The notes: generated from the letters alone by a model not told the origin. Shown: positions 1 through 11,051, numbered from the stretch's first letter. The stretch: 64,000 bases of DNA from Moorella glycerini (GCF_009735625.1 NZ_CP046244.1:1860001-1924000); one strand, 5' to 3'. Numbers and translations are program-made.

Positions 1-1
1 C

Positions 2-553
2 CTGGGGCTCCTGGAAATGACCCGGAAAAAAGACCAGCTGGAACTGGGAAATGTGCTGCAGCAGGACTGCCCCTATTGCCACGGTACGGGCAAGGTCCTG
101 TCGGAAGAAACGGTAGCCCTCCAGGCCAGGAAAAAAGTCCTGCAACTGGCCGAAGAGAGCCGGGCCCGGGCCCTGCTGGTGGAGGCCAATCCGGCTGTAG
201 CTTCTTTGCTTATTGGCTCAGGGGGAGCCCACTTGCGCCTCCTGGAGCGGCGGGCCGGGAAAAAGCTGATTATCAAGGGCAAGGAAAATTTCCACCTGGA
301 AGAAGTAAACGTGCGGGAGCTCTTTGACCTGGACGAAATCAACAACCTGGCCACCCCCGTCAAAGCCGGCCAGATTCTGAAAGTTACCATCGAAGGGGCG
401 CATACGACCAACAACGGTGATGGTATCGCCAGGGTGGACGGCTTTGTCCTGGCTATACCCGGCGGCGCATCTTACCTCGGCCAGGAAGTGCCGGTAGAGG
501 TTACCCGGGTTTACCGCACCTTTGCCCGGGCGCGGCTCTTAGCCGATGCTTGA
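2..553 (+). CDS. rng: Ribonuclease G, C-terminal part (cut by window edge)
   Basis: This is the last 183 codons of an RNase E/G family endoribonuclease, an enzyme of rRNA and mRNA processing. The frame is open from base 2 and begins with LGLLEMTRKK, a typical segment near the end of the catalytic core. A CPYCHGTG motif follows; in this family the equivalent CPxCxGxG motif binds the zinc that links subunits. The last ~60 residues (GQILKVTIEGAHT to YRTFARARL) look like an appended TRAM-type RNA-binding domain, which is inference. The gene lies directly upstream of rplU, a common Firmicute order. The N-terminal part is outside the window. Confidence 0.88.
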   Translation: MGLLEMTRKKDQLELGNVLQQDCPYCHGTGKVLSEETVALQARKKVLQLAEESRARALLVEANPAVASLLIGSGGAHLRLLERRAGKKLIIKGKENFHLEEVNVRELFDLDEINNLATPVKAGQILKVTIEGAHTTNNGDGIARVDGFVLAIPGGASYLGQEVPVEVTRVYRTFARARLLADA

Positions 554-579
554 CAGGGACTGGGAAGATATGTTACACT
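550..579 (+). promoter_or_regulatory. Sigma-A-like promoter for rplU operon
   Basis: TTGACA at 550-555 and TACACT at 574-579, separated by 18 bases, form a good vegetative promoter. The -35 box overlaps the rng stop codon, so the ribosomal protein operon has its own promoter. Confidence 0.6.
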
Positions 580-672
580 GCATTAAGCTGCACCAGAGTT
601 TTAAACCGCTCGCCGCAGGTTGTAAAACCTTTCTAACAGGTACCTGGCGGCGGCGAGTCTTAGCTTGGGGGG
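580..672 (+). promoter_or_regulatory. Probable L21 leader RNA
   Basis: The leader between the promoter and rplU can fold into a long stem: CTCGCCGC at 609-616 pairs with GCGGCGAG at 650-657, and AGGT (617-620) can pair with ACCT (642-645). Firmicute L21 mRNAs are known to carry a structured autoregulatory leader. The position fits, but I matched it by position and pairing, not by a covariance model. Confidence 0.5.
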
Positions 673-678
673 ATTCAG

Positions 679-993
679 GTGTATGCCATTATTATGACCG
701 GTGGCAAGCAGTACCGGGTTAGCGAGGGCGACGTCCTTCGGGTAGAAAAGCTACCGGTAGCCGAAGGCGAAAAGGTAGTCCTGGATAAGGTGCTGGCCGT
801 CGGTGAAGGCGCTGACTTGCAGGTAGGCACCCCTTATGTGAAAGGGGCCAGGGTTACCGCCACTGTAGAGGCCCAGGGTAAGGGCAAGAAAATAATTGTT
901 TTCAAGTACAAGCCTAAGAAAAACTACCGGCGCAAGCAGGGCCATCGCCAGCCGTATACGCGGTTACGGATTGAAAAAATTGAGGTGCAATGA
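679..993 (+). CDS. rplU: 50S ribosomal protein L21
   Basis: This 104-residue protein has the L21 hallmarks: the N-terminal [13 protein letters not shown] strand, a basic C-terminal [16 protein letters not shown] segment and the ending YTRLRIEKI. It binds 23S rRNA in the large subunit. The start is GTG at 679, about six bases after a GGGGGG ribosome-binding site. The stop overlaps the prp start (ATGA), which implies translational coupling. The order rplU-prp-rpmA is standard in Firmicutes. Confidence 0.97.
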   Translation: MYAIIMTGGKQYRVSEGDVLRVEKLPVAEGEKVVLDKVLAVGEGADLQVGTPYVKGARVTATVEAQGKGKKIIVFKYKPKKNYRRKQGHRQPYTRLRIEKIEVQ

Positions 994-1325
994 TCAGGGT
1001 TATCTTCTGGCAGGGAACAGGCGGGACTTTCACGGGCTTTACCGTTACCGGCCATGCTGGTTACCGGCCTAAAGGCGAGGATATCGTCTGTGCCGCCGTA
1101 TCGGCCCTGGCCCAGACGGCAGTTTTGAGCCTGAAGGAACAGCTGGAAGAGGAACCCGGGGTAAGCATCCAGGAAGGTGTCCTGGACTGCCGTTTACCGG
1201 CAGGCTTAAGCCCCGCCGGGCAGGAGAAGGCCCGGGTGATTCTCAAAACCATCGAACTGGGGCTGAAGGCTATAGCCAGCGATTACAGACAGTATGTAGC
1301 AGTAGAATATAAAAGCAGGAGCTAG
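990..1325 (+). CDS. prp: Ribosomal-processing cysteine protease Prp
   Basis: This 111-residue YsxB-type protein carries the catalytic pair of the Prp family: histidine in GHAGY (about residue 22) and cysteine in [10 protein letters not shown] (about residue 34). Prp removes the N-terminal extension of L27, and the L27 gene just downstream has that extension, so enzyme and substrate are co-encoded. The start overlaps the rplU stop by four bases. About 70 bases separate it from rpmA. Confidence 0.93.
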   Translation: MIRVIFWQGTGGTFTGFTVTGHAGYRPKGEDIVCAAVSALAQTAVLSLKEQLEEEPGVSIQEGVLDCRLPAGLSPAGQEKARVILKTIELGLKAIASDYRQYVAVEYKSRS

Positions 1326-1393
1326 AGGTGAAATAAAAATTTCTGACCTCCGATTTCCTGCATCTGACTTCCGAAACTAAGGGGGTGGGCCAG

Positions 1394-1669
1394 ATGATTA
1401 TGGATTTACAGCTTTTTGCCCATAAAAAAGGTGTAGGTAGTTCCCGGAACGGCCGCGATAGTGAGGCCAAACGCCTGGGAGTAAAAAGACAGGACGGCCA
1501 GTTTGTTAAGGCCGGCAATATCCTGGTGCGCCAGCGTGGTACCAGGATCCACCCGGGCCGCAACGTCGGCATTGGCAAAGACGATACCCTTTTTGCCCTG
1601 ATTGACGGCGTAGTCCATTTTGAACGCAAAGGACGCGAGAAGAAGCAGGTCAGCGTTTATGCCAGCTAA
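1394..1669 (+). CDS. rpmA: 50S ribosomal protein L27
   Basis: L27 sits near the peptidyl-transferase centre. The body [24 protein letters not shown] is split here as AHKKGVGSS and [15 protein letters not shown], both diagnostic. Upstream of AHKKG lies MIMDLQLF, the Firmicute-type extension that Prp cuts after LQLF. I chose ATG at 1394, about eight bases after AAGGGGG; the GTG at 1385 falls inside that ribosome-binding site. ATG at 1400 is an alternative. A strong terminator follows the stop. Confidence 0.95.
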   Translation: MIMDLQLFAHKKGVGSSRNGRDSEAKRLGVKRQDGQFVKAGNILVRQRGTRIHPGRNVGIGKDDTLFALIDGVVHFERKGREKKQVSVYAS

Positions 1670-1675
1670 GAATAA

Positions 1676-1700
1676 CCCCTGGAAACTTCCAGGGGTTTCT
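1676..1700 (+). terminator. Rho-independent terminator after rpmA
   Basis: CCCCTGGA pairs with TCCAGGGG around a four-base loop and is followed by TTTCT. It ends the rplU-prp-rpmA transcript. Confidence 0.8.
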
Positions 1701-1776
1701 GCTATGGACCGGCCCGTTAGCGACTGGCGCCCGCGCCAGTGAACATGCGAAAATAATAAGGGGCGAGGTGTCTGCA

Positions 1777-2313
1777 ATGACCTGGCAGGCCGCAGCAGTG
1801 GTATCTTTGCTACGCTGGCAAAGACACGATATCCTGAATCACCTCCAGGTGATCTCCGGTTATCTCCAGCTGCAAAAAAGTGACCGGGCTTTATCATATT
1901 TGCAAGAGGTTATCGTCCAGCTGGAGCAGGTGGGCGGGCTCATGCGCCTGAAACAACCCGACCTGGCCCTGGCCAGCCTTCTCAAAATGGAACAGGCCGC
2001 CGCCCAGGGCATAACCTTAACAATAGCCGTACATACCATGATGGAGAACCTGGCTGTGGATGATAAAGTGGCCCTCACCCTCTGGGAGGCCGCCTGGGAC
2101 CTGGCCCTGGCCCTGGCCGGTGAGGGGAATGCCGTCCAGGTGAGCCTGACTGAGGTGGAGGAAGGCTATTACCTGTCCTTTAAAGCAGCAGTACCGGCAA
2201 TCGTACCTGCCGGTGCAGCAAACCACCTGGCCGACCTGACCGGCCGCCACCAGGTGCCCTTCACCTGGGAACCGGATAAGGGAAAAATGGGACTGCTCTT
2301 GAGGAAACAGTAA
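1777..2313 (+). CDS. spo0B: Spo0B-like sporulation phosphorelay protein
   Basis: This 178-residue protein has an N-terminal histidine box, RHDILNHLQVISGYLQL (about residues 16-32), of the type in the Spo0B alpha-helical hairpin and related kinases; the histidine in RHD is the expected phospho-acceptor. The C-terminal half looks like a degenerate ATPase-like domain with no clear nucleotide-binding motifs. Its location between rpmA and obg is exactly that of spo0B in Bacillus. In Bacillus, Spo0B passes phosphate from Spo0F to Spo0A; a phosphotransfer role here is inferred. I chose ATG 1777, six bases after GAGGTG; the GTG at 1768 overlaps that site. Confidence 0.72.
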   Translation: MTWQAAAVVSLLRWQRHDILNHLQVISGYLQLQKSDRALSYLQEVIVQLEQVGGLMRLKQPDLALASLLKMEQAAAQGITLTIAVHTMMENLAVDDKVALTLWEAAWDLALALAGEGNAVQVSLTEVEEGYYLSFKAAVPAIVPAGAANHLADLTGRHQVPFTWEPDKGKMGLLLRKQ

Positions 2314-3825
<1,512 letters not shown>

Positions 3826-3859
3826 AAGTACTGAATGTCCGCGAGGGCATGAAAATGCC

Positions 3860-3915
3860 GGGCTGGCATTTGTCGGAAGCGTGGGAGACAATGCCAGCCT
3901 GCGACCGAGTTACTT
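3860..3915 (+). repeat. Hairpin repeat, copy a (upstream of proB)
   Basis: GGGCTGGCATTTGT (3860-3873) pairs with ACAATGCCAGCC (3888-3899), followed by a GTTACTT tail. The same arms and tail appear before leuS (8379-8446). It lies just before the proB ribosome-binding site, so it could affect proB expression. The sequence is seen directly; the function is unknown. Confidence 0.65.
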
Positions 3916-3932
3916 GCGAAGGAGTGACGGCC

Positions 3933-5069
3933 TTGACGGAGAGGGAGTGCCGCGAGGCTCTACAACAGGTCCGCAGGCTGGTAGTTAAAGTAGGCACCAG
4001 CACCCTGACCCACAAAACAGGCAAGTTAAACCTGGAACGCATGGAGCGCCTGGTCCGGGAACTGGTGGACCAGGTCAATGCCGGCCGCCAGGTAGTGCTG
4101 GTTACTTCCGGGGCCGTGGGGGCCGGCATGGGTCGCCTGGGACTGAAGGAAAAACCCAGGACACTGCCGGAAAAGCAGGCCGCCGCCGCTGTGGGCCAGG
4201 GCTTGCTCATGCACATGTATGAAAAATTCTTTAGCGATTACGGCCTGCTGGTGGCCCAGGTCCTCTTAACCCGGGACGACCTGGCCGACCGCCGCCGTTA
4301 CCTCAATTCCCGCCACACCCTGGCCACCCTGTTACACCTGGGCGTGATACCCATAGTCAATGAAAATGATACCGTGGCCGTAGACGAAATACGGGTTGGT
4401 GATAATGACACCCTGTCGGCCCTGGTGGCCGGCCTGGTTGACGCCGATATTTTAATCCTGCTGACGGATACCGGCGGCCTTTTTACCGCCAACCCCCGTA
4501 ACCACAAAGATGCCTCTTTACTCCATTGTGTTACAGAAATTACGCCGGAGATAGAAGCCCTGGCCGGGGGGGCCGGTTCTACCTGGTCCACCGGCGGTAT
4601 GGCCACCAAGCTCCAGGCCGCGCGGCTGGCCACCAGCTTCGGCATCCCGGTAGTGATCACCAGCGGGCTGGAGGGTGGAAAAATCGGCGCCGTCCTCCGC
4701 GGGGAAGAGGTAGGTACCATCTTTATCCCCCGGGAACACCGCACCCATACTCGCAAGCGCTGGCTGGCCTACGGGCCGGCCGCCCAGGGCCAGGTCCAGG
4801 TGGATGGCGGGGCCGTCAGGGCCATCTGCCAGGGTGGAAAAAGCCTCTTACCGGGGGGTGTGGTGGCCGTTTACGGCGACTTTGACCAGGGAGCTATTAT
4901 CAGTATTATCGATCCGGACGGCAAGGAAATTGCCCGGGGTATGTCCAACTACCCGGCCGCAGCCATTCGCCGTATCCAGGGCAGGAAAACGAAGGAGATT
5001 GTCGAAATCTTAGGCTATAAAGATTACGATGAAATTGTGCACCGGGATAACTTAATCGTTTTAGCTTAG
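3933..5069 (+). CDS. proB: Glutamate 5-kinase
   Basis: ProB phosphorylates glutamate in the first step of proline synthesis. The amino acid kinase domain starts at RLVVKVGTSTLT and includes LVTSGAVGAGMG, NENDTVAVDEIRVGDND (glutamate/ATP site) and STGGMATKLQAA. A C-terminal PUA domain begins near GQVQVDGGAV. I chose TTG 3933, eight bases after GAAGGAG, giving 378 residues, normal for the family. An upstream open frame from 3849 runs through a hairpin repeat and is unlikely to be translated. proA follows 20 bases later. Confidence 0.95.
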   Translation: MTERECREALQQVRRLVVKVGTSTLTHKTGKLNLERMERLVRELVDQVNAGRQVVLVTSGAVGAGMGRLGLKEKPRTLPEKQAAAAVGQGLLMHMYEKFFSDYGLLVAQVLLTRDDLADRRRYLNSRHTLATLLHLGVIPIVNENDTVAVDEIRVGDNDTLSALVAGLVDADILILLTDTGGLFTANPRNHKDASLLHCVTEITPEIEALAGGAGSTWSTGGMATKLQAARLATSFGIPVVITSGLEGGKIGAVLRGEEVGTIFIPREHRTHTRKRWLAYGPAAQGQVQVDGGAVRAICQGGKSLLPGGVVAVYGDFDQGAIISIIDPDGKEIARGMSNYPAAAIRRIQGRKTKEIVEILGYKDYDEIVHRDNLIVLA

Positions 5070-5089
5070 CAAGGAAAGGAGTGGCTGCC

Positions 5090-6346
5090 ATGAATGTAGC
5101 CGCAGAAGTGCAGGCTAAGGGTAAGCTGGCCAGGGAAGCAGCGCGTACCCTGGCTAATTTAAACACGGCCAGGAAAAATGAAGCCCTGCTGGCCATGGCC
5201 CGGGCCCTGGAGGAGGAAAAGGATTTCATCCTGGCGGCCAATGCCCGGGATATGGCTGCCGGCAAAGAAAAGGGCCTTTCCCGGGCCATGCTGGACCGCC
5301 TCCTGTTAAACGAGCGGCGCATTCAGGACATGGCCGTTGGTTTGCGGGAACTGGTAGCGTTGCCCGACCCGGTGGGCGAAGTTACTTCCATGTGGACGCG
5401 GCCCAACGGCCTGCAGATTGGCCGGTTGCGGGTGCCCCTGGGGGTGATCGGCATTATCTATGAAGCCCGGCCCAACGTGACTGTAGATGCGGCGGGCCTG
5501 TGCCTGAAAACCGGTAATGCCGTTATCCTGCGCGGAGGCTCGGAGGCCTTTAATTCCAACCGGGCCCTGACCCAGGTCATCAGCCGGGCGGCAGCGGCCG
5601 CCGGCATGCCGGAGGGGGCCATCCAGTTAATTGAGACCACCGACCGCGAAGCCGTCAACCTGCTGCTGCGGGCCAATGATTACCTGGATGTCCTGATTCC
5701 CCGGGGAGGCGCCGGCCTCATCCGCACGGTGGTGGAGAACGCTACGGTGCCGGTGATTGAGACGGGTGTGGGCAACTGCCATGTCTACGTCGATGCCGCA
5801 GCCGACGTGGAGATGGCCAGAAACATTGTAATCAATGCCAAGACCCAGCGTCCCGGCGTCTGCAACGCCATGGAAACCTTGCTGGTCCACGAAAAGGTGG
5901 CGGCTGCTTTCCTGCCTTCCCTGGCGGAGGCCTTGAAGGAAAGGGGGGTTGTCTTGCGGGGATGCGAACGCACCCGGGAACTTGTCCCCTGGGCGGAAGC
6001 AGCTACCGAAGAAGACTGGGCTACCGAATACCTGGACCTGATCCTGGCCGTCCGGGTGGTCGACAGCTTGGAAGCGGCCCTGGAGCACATCCATACCTAC
6101 GGCACCAAACATTCGGAGGCTATCGTCACCAGCGATTACCAGACGGCGCGGGAATTCCTGGCCCGGGTGGACGCCGCCGCCGTTTACGTCAATGCTTCCA
6201 CCCGCTTTACCGACGGTTATGAATTCGGTTTCGGGGCGGAAATCGGCATCAGCACCCAGAAGCTCCATGCCCGTGGCCCCATGGGCCCGGAGCAGCTCAC
6301 AACTTTTAAGTATATTATCTTTGGTAGTGGACAGATCCGTCAGTAA
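5090..6346 (+). CDS. proA: Gamma-glutamyl phosphate reductase
   Basis: ProA reduces gamma-glutamyl phosphate to the semialdehyde with NADPH, the second step of proline synthesis. The 418-residue protein shows PLGVIGIIYEARPNVTVDA, ILRGGSEAFNSN, the catalytic-cysteine region AKTQRPGVCNAMETLL and the C-terminal GAEIGISTQKLHARGPMG block. ATG 5090 follows GGAAAGGAG at a spacing of about eight bases; the GTG at 5081 lies within that site. It forms an operon with proB. Confidence 0.97.
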   Translation: MNVAAEVQAKGKLAREAARTLANLNTARKNEALLAMARALEEEKDFILAANARDMAAGKEKGLSRAMLDRLLLNERRIQDMAVGLRELVALPDPVGEVTSMWTRPNGLQIGRLRVPLGVIGIIYEARPNVTVDAAGLCLKTGNAVILRGGSEAFNSNRALTQVISRAAAAAGMPEGAIQLIETTDREAVNLLLRANDYLDVLIPRGGAGLIRTVVENATVPVIETGVGNCHVYVDAAADVEMARNIVINAKTQRPGVCNAMETLLVHEKVAAAFLPSLAEALKERGVVLRGCERTRELVPWAEAATEEDWATEYLDLILAVRVVDSLEAALEHIHTYGTKHSEAIVTSDYQTAREFLARVDAAAVYVNASTRFTDGYEFGFGAEIGISTQKLHARGPMGPEQLTTFKYIIFGSGQIRQ

Positions 6347-6383
6347 TTGTTAAAATAACAGCATAGGGAACCGGGAGGGAGTT

Positions 6384-7025
6384 ATGACGGCATCAAACAA
6401 TTACCGGCGGGTAGGTATTATGGGTGGGACCTTTGACCCCATTCATTTCGGTCACCTGGTAACGGCCGAAGCCGCCCGTTGGGAATTTGCCCTGGAAAAG
6501 GTGGTCTTTGTCCCTTCCGGGCGACCTCCCCATAAAAAGGACTACCGGGTCAGTGACCCGGAACACCGCTACCAGATGACGGTCCTGGCTACGGCCAGCA
6601 ACCCTTACTTTGAAGTATCCCGGAGCGAGATTGACCGGGAGGGTTATTCCTATACCGTCGATACCGTATATGAGTTTCGCCGCTTTTACGGCCCGGAAGT
6701 CCAGCTTTTCTTTATTACCGGTGCCGACGCCATCCTGGAGATCTTGACGTGGAAGGATGTCGACAGGCTCCTCCAAGAGTGCCATTTTATTGCCGCCACG
6801 CGCCCCGGTTTTCAGTTGAACCGGCTAGGGGAGTCCAGAACCATGTTACCGGTTGAGGGTAGGCACCGTATTCATCTCATTGAAGTCCCAGCTCTGGCCA
6901 TATCATCTACTGATATCCGCTGGCGAGTACAAAATAAAAAACCAATTAAATATTTACTCCCGGAGGCAGTAGAAGATTATATCCACTGCCAGGGGTTGTA
7001 CCGGCCCCGGGACTGTGGCATATAG
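6384..7025 (+). CDS. nadD: Nicotinate-nucleotide adenylyltransferase
   Basis: This 213-residue NadD makes nicotinate adenine dinucleotide from NaMN and ATP in NAD synthesis. The nucleotidyltransferase motif [11 protein letters not shown] is at about residues 14-24. [18 protein letters not shown] and the second motif ISSTDIRWR are also present. The ATG follows GGGAGGGAG. The setting between proBA and yqeK-rsfS is usual in Firmicutes. Confidence 0.95.
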   Translation: MTASNNYRRVGIMGGTFDPIHFGHLVTAEAARWEFALEKVVFVPSGRPPHKKDYRVSDPEHRYQMTVLATASNPYFEVSRSEIDREGYSYTVDTVYEFRRFYGPEVQLFFITGADAILEILTWKDVDRLLQECHFIAATRPGFQLNRLGESRTMLPVEGRHRIHLIEVPALAISSTDIRWRVQNKKPIKYLLPEAVEDYIHCQGLYRPRDCGI

Positions 7026-7089
7026 TGGCGTATATGAAAAGAGCTAGGACTATATACTACTACTAACATCAAAGAAGAGGTGAAGTGCA

Positions 7090-7338
7090 TTGGTGCGTAC
7101 CCTGTACGTGGGCAACCTTCCCTGGGCCACCACGGAGGAAGAACTGGCCAGGGCGTTTGCGGCCCACGGCGAAGTGTTGAGCGCGCGGATTATTACCGAC
7201 CGCCAGACGGGCCGGTCCCGGGGTTTCGGTTTCGTGGAAGTTAACGATGCCGATGCCGACCGCATGATCGCCGCCATGAATGGCGCCGAACTTGGTAATC
7301 GCGTCTTAACCGTCAACGAAGCCCGGGCCCGCTCGTAA
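7090..7338 (+). CDS. Small RRM RNA-binding protein
   Basis: This 82-residue protein is a single RNA recognition motif. RNP2 is LYVGNL near the N-terminus and RNP1 is RGFGFVEV near residue 40. The fold is ended by LTVNEARARS. Such one-domain proteins are known in cyanobacteria and some Firmicutes and bind single-stranded RNA. The start is TTG 7090, about seven bases after AGAGGTG; GTG 7093 is possible. A terminator follows, so it may be transcribed alone. Confidence 0.9.
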   Translation: MVRTLYVGNLPWATTEEELARAFAAHGEVLSARIITDRQTGRSRGFGFVEVNDADADRMIAAMNGAELGNRVLTVNEARARS

Positions 7339-7356
7339 GACCCGGAGTTGAGCCTG

Positions 7357-7390
7357 ACCTCCTATTTTTAACAAATAGGGGGTTTTTGTT
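7357..7390 (+). terminator. Terminator after the RRM gene
   Basis: ACCTCCTATTT (7357-7367) pairs with AAATAGGGGGT (7373-7383), followed by TTTTTGTT. Confidence 0.75.
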
Positions 7391-7418
7391 AGCTGCCCAG
7401 CGGAGGTTAGTTATAAAA

Positions 7419-7985
7419 GTGAAAAAGTACCTGCAGCTTCTAGCAGCACGGCTACCCGCTGGGCGTTACCGCCATAGCCTGGGTGTAGCTGATACCGCAG
7501 CCGGACTGGCAGTAAAAAATGGTGTTGACCCGGAACAGGCCCGCCTGGCGGGCCTGTTACATGATTACGCCCGGGATTTACCGCCGGAGAAACTCCTGGA
7601 CCTGGCCGGGGCTGCCGGGCTCATAACCTGCGACCTGGAAAGGCGGCTACCCGTTTTACTCCATGGCCCCGTCGGAGCCCTGCTCCTGGAACGGGAGCTG
7701 GGGATAACCGATAAAGCCATTCTCCAGGCCGTGGCCCGGCATACGGTAGGGGCGCCGGGCATGACGACGCTGGATAAAATTATTTACCTGGCGGATGTTA
7801 TTGAACCCGGGCGCCAGTTTGCCGGTGTCCAGGCTATTCGTAAAGCAGCGGCCACTGACCTGGAGGCGGCTTTGTTGAAGGCCTTGGAAGCCAGTATTGT
7901 TTACGTCCTGGATAAAGAACAGCCCCTCCACCCGGCCACGGTGGAGGCACGCAACTACATTTTACTGGCCAGGGGAGGTTATTGA
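7419..7985 (+). CDS. yqeK: YqeK-type HD hydrolase (Ap4A hydrolase family)
   Basis: The 188-residue protein is an HD-domain hydrolase. RYRHSLGVADTA gives the first metal-binding histidine, LLHDYARDLP the HD pair, LLHGPVGALL and ARHTVGAPGMTTLDKIIYLADVIEP the remaining motifs. YqeK proteins are reported to cleave diadenosine tetraphosphate symmetrically. I chose GTG 7419; GGAGG at 7402-7406 is rather far (12 bases), so the start is less certain. The nadD-yqeK-rsfS cluster supports the call. Confidence 0.88.
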   Translation: MKKYLQLLAARLPAGRYRHSLGVADTAAGLAVKNGVDPEQARLAGLLHDYARDLPPEKLLDLAGAAGLITCDLERRLPVLLHGPVGALLLERELGITDKAILQAVARHTVGAPGMTTLDKIIYLADVIEPGRQFAGVQAIRKAAATDLEAALLKALEASIVYVLDKEQPLHPATVEARNYILLARGGY

Positions 7986-7988
7986 TTG

Positions 7989-8336
7989 ATGGATGCAGCC
8001 CGGGTAGCTGAGCTGGCGGCCAGGGCGGTAGGAGAGAAGAAGGGACTGGATCCGGTCATCCTGGATCTCAGGGGGATTACCCTTATTGCCGATTACTTTG
8101 TTATTGCCAGCGGTACCTCGGCAACCCAGGTCCAGGCCATTGCCGGCCGGGTAGAGGAACTCCTGGAGGCAGCCGGGGTAAAGCTCTTGCACCGGGAAGG
8201 CTGGGACGCTGCTCGCTGGATCTTGCTTGATTATGGTGCGGTGGTGGTACATATCTTCCAGGAAGAAGAGCGCCGTTTCTATGACCTGGAGCGCCTCTGG
8301 CGGGATGCCAGGGTGATTAAAATAGATGCCGTCTAG
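7989..8336 (+). CDS. rsfS: Ribosome silencing factor RsfS
   Basis: RsfS binds L14 and blocks subunit joining when nutrients are low. This 115-residue protein has the family core VILDLRGITLIADYFVIASGTS, split here as VILDLRGIT and IADYFVIASGTS, plus HREGWDAARWILLDYG and VVVHIFQEEERRFYDLERLW regions. ATG 7989 follows GGGGAGG by about ten bases; TTG 7986 is an alternative. Only three bases separate it from yqeK. Confidence 0.95.
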   Translation: MDAARVAELAARAVGEKKGLDPVILDLRGITLIADYFVIASGTSATQVQAIAGRVEELLEAAGVKLLHREGWDAARWILLDYGAVVVHIFQEEERRFYDLERLWRDARVIKIDAV

Positions 8337-8378
8337 CACAAGATAGCTATGCCGCTGATGCGGTACCAGCAGAAGGAT

Positions 8379-8446
8379 TAAAATAACGGGCTGGCATTTG
8401 TTTGGAGCGAGCAAAAACAATGCCAGCTTGGTGCGCAGTTATTTTA
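8379..8446 (+). repeat. Hairpin repeat, copy b (upstream of leuS)
   Basis: This is the most complete copy. An outer stem TAAAATAAC (8379-8387) pairs perfectly with GTTATTTTA (8438-8446). An inner stem GCTGGCATTTGT (8390-8401) pairs with ACAATGCCAGC (8417-8427), and GTTTGGAGCGAGC lies at the loop. It ends 25 bases before leuS. It lacks the features of a T-box leader. Confidence 0.7.
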
Positions 8447-8471
8447 GGGTAAACTTTAGGAGTGACTGGTT

Positions 8472-10961
8472 ATGGAAGCAAGGTATAATTTTAAGGAAAT
8501 CGAACCTAAATGGCAGCGCCGCTGGGAAGCAAGCGACCTTTACCGGGTAACAGAAGATAGCGACAAGCCCAAGTTTTACTGCCTGGAGATGTTCCCCTAT
8601 CCTTCCGGGAATTTACACATGGGTCATGTCCGTAATTATTCCATCGGCGATGTGGTAGCCCGCTTTAAACGCATGCAGGGCTACAATGTCCTCCATCCCA
8701 TGGGCTGGGATGCCTTTGGCCTGCCGGCGGAAAACGCGGCCATCCACCGGGGGATTCCACCGGCGGAGTGGACCTGGAGCAATATCGCCAACATGCGCCG
8801 CCAGCTCCATGCCATGGGCATCAGCTACGACTGGGATCGGGAGGTGGCTACCTGCCACCCCAACTACTACCGTTGGACCCAGTGGCTCTTCCTGCAGATG
8901 TACAAGCACGGCCTGGCCTACCGCAAAAAGGCCGCCGTCAACTGGTGTCCTTCCTGCGTCACGGTGTTGGCCAACGAGCAGGTAGTTGACGGCGCCTGCG
9001 AGCGCTGTCATACCCCCGTTATGCGCAAAGACCTGGAGCAGTGGTTTTTCCGCATCACCGCTTATGCCGAGCGGCTTTTGAGCGACCTGCAGCAGCTGCC
9101 CGGCTGGCCGGAAAAAGTAAAGATCATGCAGGAAAACTGGATCGGCAGGAGCACCGGCGCGGAGGTTATTTTCCGGGTGGAAGGCAGCGATGAAGAAATA
9201 CCGGTATTTACCACCCGTCCGGACACCCTCTACGGGGTTACCTATATGGTCCTGGCTCCCGAACATCCCCTGGTGGCGAAGCTGGCAGCGGGGACACCCC
9301 AGGAAAAGGAAGTAGCCGGCTTTGTCCAGGCAGCCCGCTATTTAAGCGACCTGGACCGGACTGCTACCGAGAAGGAAAAGGAAGGCGTTTTTACCGGGGC
9401 CTATGCCATCAACCCGGTCAATAACGAGCGGGTACCCATCTGGATCGCCAACTATGTCCTCATGGAATACGGTACCGGGGCGGTCATGGGGGTACCGGCC
9501 CATGACCAGCGGGACTTCGAATTTGCCCGCAAGTACAACCTGCCGGTCGAGGTGGTTATCCAGCCCCAAGGCCAGGAACTTGACGGCGCCACCATGACGG
9601 CCGCCTACGTCGAGGACGGCATCATGGTCAACTCCGGTCCCTTCAACGGCCTGCCCAACCGGGAGGGCATCGGCAAGGTAACTGCCTACCTGGAGAGCAC
9701 TGGTAAAGGTAAGGCCCGGGTGAATTACCGCCTGCGGGACTGGCTGATTTCCCGCCAGCGTTACTGGGGCGCGCCCATACCCATAATTTACTGCGACCAC
9801 TGCGGCCTGGTACCCGTGCCCGAAGAAGATCTGCCGGTCATCCTGCCCGAGGGGGTAGAGTTTAAACCGACAGGGGAATCGCCCTTAAAGAACTGCCCCG
9901 AGTTTGTCAACACCACCTGTCCCCGGTGCGGTGGCCCGGCGCAGCGGGAGACGGACACCATGGATACCTTTGTCTGCTCCTCCTGGTATTTCCTGCGCTA
10001 CACCAGCCCCCACAGCCAGGAGCGGGCCTTTGCACGGGATAAAGTTGATTACTGGATGAATGTGGACCAGTATATCGGCGGGGTGGAGCACGCCATCCTG
10101 CACCTCATGTATGCCCGCTTCTTTACCAAGGCCCTGTACGACTTTGGCCTGTTGGGGGTGGAGGAGCCCTTCCAGAACCTGCTAACCCAGGGGATGGTCT
10201 TAAAGGACGGCAGCAAGATGTCCAAATCCAAGGGGAATGTTGTCAGCCCTGAAGAAATAATAGAGCGCTATGGCGCCGATACCGCCCGCCTCTTTATCCT
10301 CTTTGCTGCCCCTCCGGAGCGGGACCTGGAGTGGAGCGACCAGGGAGTGGAGGGCTGCTACCGCTTCTTAAACCGGGTCTGGCGCTTAGTGGCCGCTTAC
10401 GCCGATGCCGTGCGCCGGGACGGCGGCACCCCCGTGGTGAACGCTCCCGCCGACCGTGAGCTCTGGCGGCTCCTCCATGCTACCATCAAAAAAGTTACCG
10501 AGGATATCGAGCAGCGCTTTAACTTTAATACGGCCATCAGTGCCATTATGGAGCTGGTCAACGGCTGTTACCGTTACCAGGACACCGTTGCTGAAAATGA
10601 ACAAAACCTGCCGCTGATGGGTGAGGTTTTGCGGAAGCTGGTTACCCTGCTGGCCCCCTTTGCTCCCCACATTGCCGAGGAGCTCTGGCAGGGCCTGGGG
10701 GGCCGGGAAAGCGTCCACCTGGAATCCTGGCCTGCTTATGACCCCGCGGCCCTGGTGGAGGAAGAGGTAACCCTGGTGGTGCAGATCAACGGTAAAGTTA
10801 GGGACCGGATGCAGGTTCCGGCGGGGCTGCCGGAAGAAGAGGTTAAGAAGCTTGTTTTAAAAAGGGAAAAAGTGGCCAGCCTCCTTGCCGGCCAGCAGGT
10901 GGTGAAGGTCATCGTGGTGCCGGATAAGCTGGTCAATGTTGTAGCCCGCTGGGCGAGTTAA
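8472..10961 (+). CDS. leuS: Leucyl-tRNA synthetase
   Basis: This 829-residue class I synthetase charges tRNA-Leu. It has the HIGH-type motif [12 protein letters not shown] (about residue 50), zinc-binding cysteines (CPSCVTV with CERCHTP), an editing domain with TTRPDTLYG and GVPAHDQRD, and KMSKSKGN near residue 580. The C-terminal anticodon and tRNA-binding domains follow. Length is normal for the bacterial enzyme. The ATG follows TAGGAGTG. Confidence 0.98.
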   Translation: MEARYNFKEIEPKWQRRWEASDLYRVTEDSDKPKFYCLEMFPYPSGNLHMGHVRNYSIGDVVARFKRMQGYNVLHPMGWDAFGLPAENAAIHRGIPPAEWTWSNIANMRRQLHAMGISYDWDREVATCHPNYYRWTQWLFLQMYKHGLAYRKKAAVNWCPSCVTVLANEQVVDGACERCHTPVMRKDLEQWFFRITAYAERLLSDLQQLPGWPEKVKIMQENWIGRSTGAEVIFRVEGSDEEIPVFTTRPDTLYGVTYMVLAPEHPLVAKLAAGTPQEKEVAGFVQAARYLSDLDRTATEKEKEGVFTGAYAINPVNNERVPIWIANYVLMEYGTGAVMGVPAHDQRDFEFARKYNLPVEVVIQPQGQELDGATMTAAYVEDGIMVNSGPFNGLPNREGIGKVTAYLESTGKGKARVNYRLRDWLISRQRYWGAPIPIIYCDHCGLVPVPEEDLPVILPEGVEFKPTGESPLKNCPEFVNTTCPRCGGPAQRETDTMDTFVCSSWYFLRYTSPHSQERAFARDKVDYWMNVDQYIGGVEHAILHLMYARFFTKALYDFGLLGVEEPFQNLLTQGMVLKDGSKMSKSKGNVVSPEEIIERYGADTARLFILFAAPPERDLEWSDQGVEGCYRFLNRVWRLVAAYADAVRRDGGTPVVNAPADRELWRLLHATIKKVTEDIEQRFNFNTAISAIMELVNGCYRYQDTVAENEQNLPLMGEVLRKLVTLLAPFAPHIAEELWQGLGGRESVHLESWPAYDPAALVEEEVTLVVQINGKVRDRMQVPAGLPEEEVKKLVLKREKVASLLAGQQVVKVIVVPDKLVNVVARWAS

Positions 10962-11051
10962 AAGCTGTTTTCGTCAAAAAGGCTGGAAAAATGGCTCTAG
11001 TTTGGTTAAAAAGTTGCCCTATCGAGGGAAACTGGAGAAAGGATGGAAGGG

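Noticed and set aside
1406-1897. 163-residue open frame on the minus strand
   Set aside because: It crosses rpmA, a terminator and spo0B in antisense and resembles no protein.
3849-3932. Longer proB with a start at 3849
   Set aside because: The extension is translated from a hairpin repeat; a good ribosome-binding site fits TTG 3933.
8337-8471. T-box riboswitch before leuS
   Set aside because: The spacer holds a hairpin repeat shared with proB and thiC, with no T-box core.
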